Below are positions 13,385-23,200 of a DNA stretch of 60,000 nt, in pieces (within the stretch, counting starts at the first letter, position 1; the number at the start of each line of letters is the position of its first letter). A program made the translations under genes and the position numbers. The stretch covers positions 436,001 through 496,000 of the forward strand of contig JAQGDQ010000096.1 of the NCBI GenBank assembly GCA_030141605.1. Direction: 5' to 3'. The DNA is from Tubiluchus corallicola. Its lineage: Eukaryota; Priapulida; Priapulimorpha; Priapulimorphida; Tubiluchidae. Below the pieces are notes generated by a model, which was not told where the DNA came from, made no database searches, and saw only the letters and a list, made by a program, of their open reading frames with translations.

Positions 13385-15445
13385 ATGAGGGGACGACCTC
13401 GTCTTCATGCTAGTTCTCTTCCTTCAAGTTCTGGTGTGGTTAAAAAACGAAAACCGGGAAGAAAACCAAAATTGACCAAGTTTATAACCAAACAATTTGA
13501 AAAGTCTCCCACCATTGAAAAAAATGTAGAAGTTGAAGAAGAACAAGATGATGTGGATCTCACACGAGACTTGGAAAATCCGTTGCCTTTTTTGAACTTT
13601 CATCAGATCAAAATTCCAGACAACCTTCCAAGAATGTTGTTTGGCAGAGAGTCAGAGTATCAGCCAAGTAAACAGGGCACATTGATCGATTTAGATGAAG
13701 ATGATCATGACGTCCTCGACGAGGAAACTGTGCAAACTGATGAAGAAATAAATGTAGTTCATGAAGTAAGCAATGATCTACAAGATTCTAGTCATATGGA
13801 CAAAAAAGAGGAGGATGAAAATAATGCATCTGGAAAAACATATCATACTATATTACCATCTTTGTCTTCTTGGTTTGATTATTCAACTGTTCATGCCGTA
13901 GAAAAAAGTGCTATTCCAACATTTTTTGATAAATCAAGCAAGCGGAAGACTGCAGAAGTATACCTTGCTGTCAGAAATTTCATTGTTGACTCTTATCGGA
14001 CTAATCCTTTTCATTACCTGACAATCGCAGACTGTGCTCGTGCTCTGCCAGCAGACTTGTGCTCGGTCGCTTCTGTGCATACTTTTTTGCAATTGTGGGG
14101 CTTGATCAACTATCACATTGGTCCTGAATGTGACACACTTCAGCTGCCAACCGACCATTTTTTTATTTTATCTGACAGTGCAGATGGTGACCTAGAACCG
14201 GTAAAACCCACTGTGAGTAGCCAAGCTCCATCAGATCAGATGATCTCATTTACTGATGTAGCTGATGAAGCACCCGATGAAGAAACAGAAAGCAGTTTTA
14301 ATCTAAATAGTTGCTCTGCATCAAAGCCTAAACAAGGACCGTATATAGAGTGGACAGACGATGAAACTCTAAGGTTGTTAGAAGCAATAGAGTTATATCA
14401 GGATGATTGGAACAATGTTCGCGAACACGTGAGCACTCGTACTGTGGACGAATGTATCTTACATTTTCTTCAGATCCCCGCTGAAGACTCCTACCTCGAC
14501 AACTTGAAGCACCTGAGTGCTGAGGCATCTGATGTTACTCCTTTTGCTGAGGCCAAAAACCCAGTGATGTCCACCTTGGCATTTCTTGCTTCTGTTGTTG
14601 ATCCGAAAGTAGCTGCCATGGGTTCAAAAGCTGCAATGGACGAATTGCTACGATTGCAGTCAGAAAATCGTAAAGCAGGTAAATTGGGTGATAAAGCTGG
14701 TTTTAAAAAGGAGCCTAATGCTACTGGTTCACCTGTCCCAATGGTAACACAAGAAGAGTCACCTGTTCTACAGGTAAAAGAAGAATTAAATGGTGAAAGT
14801 GTTGGCAGTGAAGAGATTCTGGGTCCTAGTATAAAAACTAGTGAAAAAAGCTTGAATGATGGTGACAAAGTGCAGATCAAAGAAGAGGAATTGAAAACCG
14901 TGCCCTTGAAAACCGAGAAAAAGAAGCCAGCCTGTGGAAAAGTGGATAAGTCACAAAAGAAGGACAAAGACAAAGACGGAATAAGCGAGCATGATACTCA
15001 CTGTGCCGTTCAAGCTGCTCTTGCTGCTGCTGGTGAAAAGGCAAAGAATCTTGCGGCGACTGAAGAAAGAAAAATCAAAAGTCTCATTGCTCATTTGGTA
15101 GAAACCGAGATGAAGAAACTGGAGATAAAACTTCGTCATTTTGAGGAACTGGAAACTATCATGGAGCAAGAGCGAGACTCACTGGAATCACAGAGGTTGG
15201 CAATTCTGCAAGATCGGCAGCATTTTAATATAGAATGTTTGAAAAAGCAGCAAGGGCAAATGGAAATTGACGAGACAGCTGGTAGTGCTAGCAGCAGCTC
15301 GTCGAGTATGTCGGACATGGAAATGAATAAAGAAGACATTGTGTCAGCAGAAAGTAGTCCATTTGAGCAAGATATTGTTGTGATTGAAGGAAATGATAGA
15401 TCTGGCAATGCATCGCACGATAGTGATTCATCTGACGATTACTAA
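13385..15445 (+). CDS. SMARCC/SWI3-type SWI/SNF (BAF) complex subunit, intronless and N-terminally short
   Basis: A single 686-codon exon. An in-frame TGA at 13376-13378, two codons before the ATG, fixes the start. Residues 2-6 (RGRPR) form an AT-hook core and 20-29 are basic. A SWIRM domain spans about 154-246 (SWFDYSTVH...LWGLINYHIGPE) and a SANT domain about 319-366 (WTDDETLRLLEAIELY). The SMARCC-specific NPVMSTLAFLASVVDP follows at 392-407. The conserved coiled coil at about 541-620 contains MKKLEIKLRHFEELETIM. Two psi-K-x-E sumoylation-type sites lie at 464-467 and 498-501. SMARCC proteins scaffold the core of SWI/SNF remodelers in the nucleus. Vertebrate SMARCC1/2 have about 450 residues before SWIRM (MarR/BRCT/chromo-like module) that are absent here, and about 1,100 residues in all. 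The missing introns suggest an old, still intact retrocopy, or intron loss. Confidence 0.88.
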   Translation: MRGRPRLHASSLPSSSGVVKKRKPGRKPKLTKFITKQFEKSPTIEKNVEVEEEQDDVDLTRDLENPLPFLNFHQIKIPDNLPRMLFGRESEYQPSKQGTLIDLDEDDHDVLDEETVQTDEEINVVHEVSNDLQDSSHMDKKEEDENNASGKTYHTILPSLSSWFDYSTVHAVEKSAIPTFFDKSSKRKTAEVYLAVRNFIVDSYRTNPFHYLTIADCARALPADLCSVASVHTFLQLWGLINYHIGPECDTLQLPTDHFFILSDSADGDLEPVKPTVSSQAPSDQMISFTDVADEAPDEETESSFNLNSCSASKPKQGPYIEWTDDETLRLLEAIELYQDDWNNVREHVSTRTVDECILHFLQIPAEDSYLDNLKHLSAEASDVTPFAEAKNPVMSTLAFLASVVDPKVAAMGSKAAMDELLRLQSENRKAGKLGDKAGFKKEPNATGSPVPMVTQEESPVLQVKEELNGESVGSEEILGPSIKTSEKSLNDGDKVQIKEEELKTVPLKTEKKKPACGKVDKSQKKDKDKDGISEHDTHCAVQAALAAAGEKAKNLAATEERKIKSLIAHLVETEMKKLEIKLRHFEELETIMEQERDSLESQRLAILQDRQHFNIECLKKQQGQMEIDETAGSASSSSSSMSDMEMNKEDIVSAESSPFEQDIVVIEGNDRSGNASHDSDSSDDY

Positions 15446-17117
15446 TTATGGCATATTTGTAAATATGTGAAATTGTCTCTTAAATTAGAGTTGTGTATAA
15501 GACTGCACAGTACCCGTAGTGTATATTATCTGTGCTTACTTAAGATTATGTTTCAATCGTGAAAGAAATATGATACCTTGCTTGTGTTTAAAGCTTTAAG
15601 TATTCAGTTTGTCTTCATAATATAGACTGACACAATCAGTCTGAACTATAAAGGGCAGTTGTCAATTCCTATTCATCTTCAGAAGTATATTTCTGTACTT
15701 TTAAGTAAATTCTGTGTGCCTAATTTTAGTGATAATTATGCCCAGTAGTTAGCTAATAACTGTGTAATTTAAGAACAGCTCATCATTGATTTGCTAACAG
15801 CAGTTCCTCACTGCACTACCACGTAGTGGTGTAATCGAATTTCTCCGCATTACGATCTTTTAAATACACGAATCCATTTTTAACTCCCCTGAAAACATGC
15901 AAGTGAATATCATAAATTTAATGGCTTAGTTTAAATGCAGTGTAAATGTACTTGTAAAAGTGAAACTTCTATTGCTTTGACATTTTCAAAAGTCATTTTT
16001 GTTTTCGTTGCATTCCTTTTGCTCCTGTCAAAGTCTAGTGAACTGATATTTAAATTAGGTCACGACGAAGGCATATACCACATATCATAGTACTAATGAC
16101 TGTTGGGAGGTTTCCTTAAAAAATATTCATTGCTTACAGGTTTCATTGTCTGCAAAAAAGTTGGCATTAACTGAGTTTGGCATTATAATGAGGTGCAATA
16201 ATACATGTACATATCTATGCAAAAGTAGACATTTTGTTTTGCCAAAAATTTGAGCATTAAGCAAGTTTGAGTTATAAAGGGGCGTTATAACAAGGTTTGA
16301 CTGTAAGTGTTTTCTTGGCAGTTTTACTCAACATCTTCCTGACTCACGTGTATGATTTTATGTTGAATGATCAGCGACTATGTTGTAGCAATCACAATAA
16401 AACAACAATCAGAGTTTGTTAGATTAAAAATAACGATTCTCACTGACTTTTTCTGTTTCCTTATTAAGGGTGTTATAAAAAAGTCTTGCAAGCATGGCTG
16501 TCTCTACAAGTGCTAAAATCTTCATCTGCCTGCTGCTTGTCATTCTCAACAAAAGGTTGCCATTTAGACTAATAATTACTTCTGCTTGCTTCTTCAAGTT
16601 GGTTGCAATAAAATTATTTGTTTGTTCTGAAGGCATTTTACAATTATGAGCATGAATCTTGAATTTATGTATACTAGGTAAGTTTTAACATTTAAAAACA
16701 AGTTTCAAATACATGTATATGATTTTGAAAGATGTGAACTTGAAAATGGCAAGCAAATTAGAGCCAACATTTACACATTATGGCACCAAACGAGGCTTTT
16801 TTCAAAATAAATTAAGATCTAAAAAAATTTTGCTGTGCAGTGATAATAGTGCTGGCCATTGCAAGTGTGAAAAATTAAATTTGGTCTCTCTTCAACTTGG
16901 CTTAAACCTCCTAGCATAGACATACTCAGTTTTAAAAGCAAGAAATGTGCATTTCTACTTTCTAGGACAGTTGGCTCATTGTTGTCTGTAGACTTCAGTG
17001 ATCATTGTGATGTTTCTAAGTTTACTGCATCAGAATTGCTATATTGTGACATCATCTTGTTAGAATGTTTATTGAAAGTTCACTTTTACAAACAAAGTAG
17101 AAGATTGTGGTATAGAA
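15446..17117. other. 3' UTR of the SMARCC-like gene and spacer
   Basis: No further gene is supported. AATAAA at 16397-16402 could end the SMARCC-like transcript. The short open frames at 16424-16636 and 16713-16919 have no recognisable content. A degenerate transposon end at 16160-16305 is listed separately. Confidence 0.4.
16160..16305. repeat. Degenerate DNA-transposon end (pogo/Tigger-like TIR)
   Basis: GGCATTAACTGAGTTTGGC and GCATTAAGCAAGTTTGAG are internal near-repeats. The stretch ends GGCGTTATAACAAGGTTTGA then CTGTA, whose reverse complement (TACAGTCAAACCTTGTTA) resembles pogo/Tigger inverted termini. No matching opposite end was seen. Confidence 0.35.
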
Positions 17118-18143
17118 ATGGATGTCTTAGACATAGCAGTTGAAACAAAATTTCCCCCTGACTGCGAAAACATGGAAAACGACAGTGGTGATGGTATGAT
17201 TTTTGACATTGAAGAGCAAGATGATATGGAAAAAGCATTTGAAATGCTGAAAGAACTGAAACACATAGATCGAAATGTTGAACTTCATGCTCAACAGATA
17301 AGCGTTATGGCAGAAGAGTTGGTACATGAGCGAGAATTAGCAGAGAAGCGGCAGCAGTTCCTGAAGGAATATAAAAATGGAGATGACAAGAAGCGATGCC
17401 AACTAGACGAATACAGAGAGAACCTGGATGAACGGCAACGGATGACAGAGATGTGCAGAAAACTGATGAGCAACAGTGAGGCTGCGCTCATCATGAGACA
17501 AATTTTGCTTGGATTAGCCGAGTTTTCCGATTGTAATTATCGTAAGAATGGAAACCAAGATAAAGATGAACAGGAAGTTGCTATGGAAGATACAGAACTT
17601 GTAAAAGTACCGATTGTTACTACAGAAGGCAAACAAGAGGAGGCGGATATCGAAAACAGTGATAAAAATGTTGAAAGTGACAACCTACATAAGCGGCTTG
17701 ATCAGGTGCAAATTGAGGAATCAGTAGGAGACACTACTTCAAATAACATAGCACCAAACGACGACAAAGCAGATGCGAAACTTATTGATGAGAATGGCGA
17801 TGCTGAAGAAACAAAAGATACTGATCAAATGAAAATTACGTTAGAGACGTTGCTTGCAGATGGAAAGGAGAAACTGAATCAAGTGATTGAAGAGGAGGTA
17901 CACTATCAGTTCTTGAGTGAAGCCTTGCAGAGCACACTAGATGATTTTAAAACACAAACTGAAAACATGTGCTTATCATTTTGGACGCAGAAATCTGAAT
18001 TTCAAGAAACGGTCAAAGAAGGAAGCTCGGCCAACAATCAAGATAACTTTTGTCAGTTACTTGAGGACATCAGGGATGCTCTTAACATGAAGAGACAGAT
18101 TTATGGGCAGCTAATTGTAAAATATTATACAGACAGGTTCTAA
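17118..18143 (+). CDS. Acidic coiled-coil protein of unknown function
   Basis: An intact 341-codon single exon, 1.67 kb downstream of the SMARCC-like gene on the same strand. Residues 1-40 are acidic (MENDSGDGMIFDIEEQDD). Residues about 38-118 are strongly helical and coiled-coil (EMLKELKHIDRNVELHAQQI, LDERQRMTEMCRKLM), followed by QILLGLAEFSDCNY. Residues about 140-235 are acidic and probably disordered. A second helical segment covers about 240-340 (VHYQFLSEALQSTLDDFK, LNMKRQIYGQLIVKYY). There is no signal peptide or membrane segment. The layout recalls small kinetochore or centrosome coiled-coil proteins; a resemblance of QILLGLAEF to CENP-H is too weak to name it. Clean length and biased codons support a real gene. 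Confidence 0.7.
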   Translation: MDVLDIAVETKFPPDCENMENDSGDGMIFDIEEQDDMEKAFEMLKELKHIDRNVELHAQQISVMAEELVHERELAEKRQQFLKEYKNGDDKKRCQLDEYRENLDERQRMTEMCRKLMSNSEAALIMRQILLGLAEFSDCNYRKNGNQDKDEQEVAMEDTELVKVPIVTTEGKQEEADIENSDKNVESDNLHKRLDQVQIEESVGDTTSNNIAPNDDKADAKLIDENGDAEETKDTDQMKITLETLLADGKEKLNQVIEEEVHYQFLSEALQSTLDDFKTQTENMCLSFWTQKSEFQETVKEGSSANNQDNFCQLLEDIRDALNMKRQIYGQLIVKYYTDRF

Positions 18144-20233
18144 CATGCAAATTCGTTACTAATATTGTCGTAAATTGCTGTTGACATTTTTTTCAGTACA
18201 TAGAAACTTAACTGGCTTTTAGTAAATTCTTTGTCTGCATCACTTGGTTCATATGTACAGTTTTCTTGCACAATAAACTCTATATTGTATTTTTTTACGT
18301 TTTTGGCCTATAACATTCCACATATGGTTCATAAATATCTTCAGTTTATCGAACTCAAAGTTGTTCACTGCTCGATAATGTTTATGTGGATTTCACAACT
18401 AGACAAGCATTACATAAGCCTGTAGTTATGAATTTTATTTTACTCCAACTCAAGCCAAGTTTTGCACAAAGGCATGTGTAATACTGTGTATGTCTGTAGT
18501 TAAACTACTCCAAGCCAATTTGTCAGCTAAATACTTGTCAACTAAAAATTCTCAATAAAATGTAAATTCAACAATCATCGATATTATCCATGCACGTATT
18601 CAGGGAGCTTAGCTCTCACAAAGTAGTAACATTTGTTGAATTTAGTGCATCAAATTTTTGAAAGTATTAAACTTTTTTGCTCAATTGTCCTTTGCATGTT
18701 GCTAGTAGAGAGGAACGCGAAGAACGACTAACAAACATATACCAAACAAAAACATTACCTTTTAATAACTTACACCCCACAATTAAAAGTTTCAGTTTTT
18801 CTTTCTGGTAGTTCGCTACTAAGTTACGAACAGAACGTCATTGTATTTGACCTGGTACAGCAAGATGTTGGTTCTTCTAACCGTTTTAACTATCTTAATT
18901 AACAATAGGAATATGTAGTTATGTTAATTTTGTGACAGATTTCTTTTTCCTGTTAAACTGCACTCCTGTAAATTTTGCAGCCTGAGGCAACTTGATCAGT
19001 AAACGCTGTTTGCCAAAGGCAATTATTTCAAATAAATGTTTATAAAAAAATCAGTGCATAAAATTTTTTTCGTTGAATTTAATTAATTTGAATGACCAAA
19101 GTTGACACTGTGTCAGTTGAGTTACTCTCCTTTATGTCTAGAGTTCAGGAATTAATTTTTGTCATTTAGTTTGCAATCTCACACACGACACTAATACATA
19201 AACTTCATAAACATTTGAGTTATTCATGAGGAAGCACAGTTTTGATAGCCAACTGAAAAACACTAAAACAATTATTTTGGTACATAATGCAATAAGAATT
19301 CTTTGTTAATTAATAAATATCAAATTTGCAATTAATTACATCAGATTATATTCCAATAGCTTCCTAAAATTGCAGGCATTTGCTTAGCAACTCCTAATTA
19401 AACAAATGTTTTACATTATGAAAGCAAAAGCCTGTTGAAAACTGCAATACCAAGTATTTCTCATGACATACAAAATCGAGCATTTTTCTATAACTGTTAT
19501 GCTTTACATATATTCCACCAAATAAATACATTTGTAAACTGACTCAATAAAACAGCTAGGAAGACTGGTTTACCCAGTACTGTGAATAATATAATGATAA
19601 TATAATAATAATAACAAAAATGAATGATAATTTAAAGAGAATGTAATTTTTGGTCAATAATTTTTGTCCGTTTAATAACAATGCAACAAATTAGTTCATA
19701 TGCTTGCTCATACAACAACTTATTCCAACAAATTTTGTAGAATTTTATAGAAAAAAATTTCTATCATTAATAACAACATAGCTGTGTGATATAAATAATA
19801 AAAATACAGTCCGGGAGAACAGACTTCTAATGTGTATCCAGAAATCTTGTTCCACAGTTAAAACCTGCAATAAATATATCCTCATGAAAGAAACAAAGCT
19901 GTATAATTGTTGTGTAGACCAAGCAGCCCAGAACAAAACTAAAAATCCAGAATAATAATTTGACTGCTCAACTCTTCAGAAAGCATTTACTGTTATAGGC
20001 AACATAACTTTATCTCTGCACTTTGTGGACATTCACGAGTGGGTGGAACTTAACAAGTTAACACACATGGCAAACAAAGTGTTAACATCATATAGACAAA
20101 TAACTGGTCTGGGAGGTGACAGGTGTGGTTTTTAGTAAAACGTACGAGCAAAGTGCTGCTGAAAATGCCAAGCGAAGGATTAACAACTACAATCGGTGAA
20201 TCAGAACTTACTGCAAATAAACATTTGATAATA
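18144..20233. other. Convergent spacer and 3' UTRs
   Basis: This separates the unknown coiled-coil gene (+) from the stop codon of ABHD16A (-). It is very AT-rich. AATAAA motifs at 18270-18275 and 18553-18558 could end the forward transcript. I see no gene or repeat in it. Confidence 0.5.
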
Positions 20234-23200
20234 TTAGTCAATTATTTCAAAAGTAGAATTGTTAAGTTCACTCCATGGTGTCTTGAATAATGCAGCCGGC
20301 AACGGCGTGCAATGCGTAGAATCAAAATCTGTAAGATATTTGCTAACCTGAAAATATATGAACAGAAACATTTTAAAAAATCAAAATGTGATACAAATGC
20401 AAAGTTATTACTGCTCTTAAATGAACAATGTCTACTTTCAGAAATTACCCTATAAAGTTAAGAAATTACATATGTCTGTCCAATTAACAATTATAATCTC
20501 AAACCAACAATAAGTAAAATTTTGATACCAAACTTGAAAGGAAATGTGAGAAAGTTGCGATACAGCTTAGATTTGAACCACGTACTTTCCGCTTACAAGG
20601 CAGAAGCCTTAAACTACTCGACCACTGTATCTCTAATTATAGTTCATCCTTATAACTGGCTAACCGAATTTGGTAAGCCAGCTATAGGGATGAACTTTGT
20701 AATGCCTTGACTACTGAGAGATACAGTGGCCGACTGGTCTAAGGTGTCTGCCTTGTAAGTAGAAGGTCCATGGTTCATATCCAGGCTTATCCCAACTTTT
20801 TGATAACAGATTTCTTGACTTTGATAACAGATTTAATTAATTATGAGTTTATTCCATCATGCCCGTCCAATCTTAACAGATGACGTTAAGATAACCAAGT
20901 AATGCAGTGATTAACGTGCCTGAAGAGCAATTAGAAAGTAATGAGGTCGAACCTCGGATTGAACCTTAGCTCTTAATATTTTAGGTAAATTATTATAAGA
21001 AAACATACGTACAAAACTAAAGAAAATGGATGTCTGACAATGTCAATAAATGCAAAACATACCAAAAAGAGGGCAAAGATTTTTCGTTGATGATCGCTGA
21101 AGTCTTCGCCAATTAACAACGGATATCCGTTGCCGTTTTCCTCCACATACGATGTTAGCATTGTTGTGCAAATGCTGGAGTCTACAGCATAGTTCGACCA
21201 GACCAAAACTGCAAATAGAAGAAAAACTGTAACCAATAACAGAGATTACAACAAACAAGAAAAAACTTTACTCGACTTGGATCAGATTTGTGATAGAACC
21301 CATGGCCTTTGAATTGTTAGTACACTGTAGTGCCATACTGAGATTACAACTTTTATCTAGCAGGGTGGGTATTTCATTTGGATTCCCTGTGATAGTTTAC
21401 TAGAAACCACATGTAGAAATGACACCATAATGGCGGCCATATTGGGAAAGTTAAAAATTTCAGTCATTTACTGTCTAATAGTGTCTATGCAATGGTTCGT
21501 AGCATCTTCATGTAAAATATTGGCCTTTTTCAAAACTGTGGCCTAAGATAGGTTTCAAAAGTAAATGACACAATACCACTACCGAAAAACATGACCAAGA
21601 ACTAGGGATTCTGCACTTCATACCAGATCAAGTAAAAAAAGTTCATATTGAAGCTACCAATATGCTATAGATTAGTTAAGCAAAATGCTTTTGTCTAGTG
21701 GTTATAACGAAAATTAATAATAAGGCAACCATCAACAAAATACTAGTAACTCAATAATTAACATTTGTGATGTTCTAGAACAAGCAGCCTTGTACAGAAT
21801 CTTGACTTAATATTTATTAACTTGCAGGGAAAATTAAAACTTATAAGATGTAAAAGTTAATACTAGAGATATAAAAATTTACAAAGTTAACTCACTCTGT
21901 TCCGCTTGGTCAGAAGCTTCTAGCCACTCCCACAAAACTGGTATTGATGCGTCAGTAACAATATTGGGATATCTAAAAAAAATCACGCAATCACTGATAT
22001 CCATAAATAATAATAGCTCAAATATCATTAATTACTTGTTGACTTTACTAAGTTTAATACATTAATACTTAAAATATTACGGTGGTATCAAATTACTAAT
22101 TTTCTGAAAAGCGTTCTGAATCACTATTATAATTATTATTAAAATAGGGAAAGCAGTTAACATGTGCTACACCAAAGCTTGTTTAAAAATCATCTATTAG
22201 ATGTATTTAATAGGGGCACTTCAATCTAAATTCCGTTCCGCATTGCTGGCTATTGGCAAAATTCAAAACTTAACAAGATGAAGACGGCACTTCAACACGA
22301 CAAACATGTCATGTATTAACACTTGCTCATAAACTTACAATCAATAACAAAATTCTTCTTGAACAGGGTTTCTGACATTTTTGAAAAATAAAGAGTCAAA
22401 AATAAAAATTTTTGTACAATGATTGATGCCAACGTGTGAGACACTATTATTTTAGGCAGTGGAGTCAACAGAATGTTTCCATTTTCCAATCCTCTTTCTG
22501 TGTATGTCGTACTAAATTTGTGTACTTAATTTAAATCACTGAGCATTCAATGAGCATAGTTCCTGCTTGTTTATTTTAGCTGTCTCTCTCCTTCGGCATT
22601 TTTTGTCATATAAGAGACATTATCATATAAGACACAGCCACCACTTTGCAAAAGAAAATTAAGAAAAAATGGTTTAGGTCTCCGTTAAGTCTAAGACCAT
22701 TTTTTGCTTATTGTAATAAAAGTTTTTTAAAGGAAATGCTAAGCCTTGTGAGAAGCTAAACTTATTTCAATGTTTGCAAAAAACGTTAAAAGGATTTGCT
22801 AATAAAAGTGTGATAAGTGCCCCGTGTAATTGGTAAAAATCACTAAAGTCGTGATCATTGCATATTTAAGCATTTCCATTTTGAACAGTTATTTTTCTAC
22901 CAGTAAAATCATTGACCAACAGATAAAAAGCATCGCACTATCTATTTCCGTCAAAAATATTACAAATTTTTAGCGAAAATTAGATAAATTTTAGTGCAGG
23001 CACTTAAAAACATTTATTGTTAAAACAACACAACTTTATTAAAACGTTTACTTTACATAGTTAAAATCATGCCAAACGTTTCGACAGACTACTGCTGTCA
23101 TCATGAGTAACTATGTGCAGATTTTAACTATGTAAAGCAAAAGTTTTGATAAAGTTGTATTGTTTTAACTATAAAAGTTATATCATTGCACAAATATTAG

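Noticed and set aside
14491-14973. 160-codon minus-strand frame inside the SMARCC-like gene
   Set aside because: It is an antisense shadow of a confirmed coding exon.
13385-18143. Operon of the SMARCC-like and coiled-coil genes
   Set aside because: The 1.67-kb spacer contains a possible polyadenylation signal, and no trans-splice acceptor stands convincingly before the second gene.
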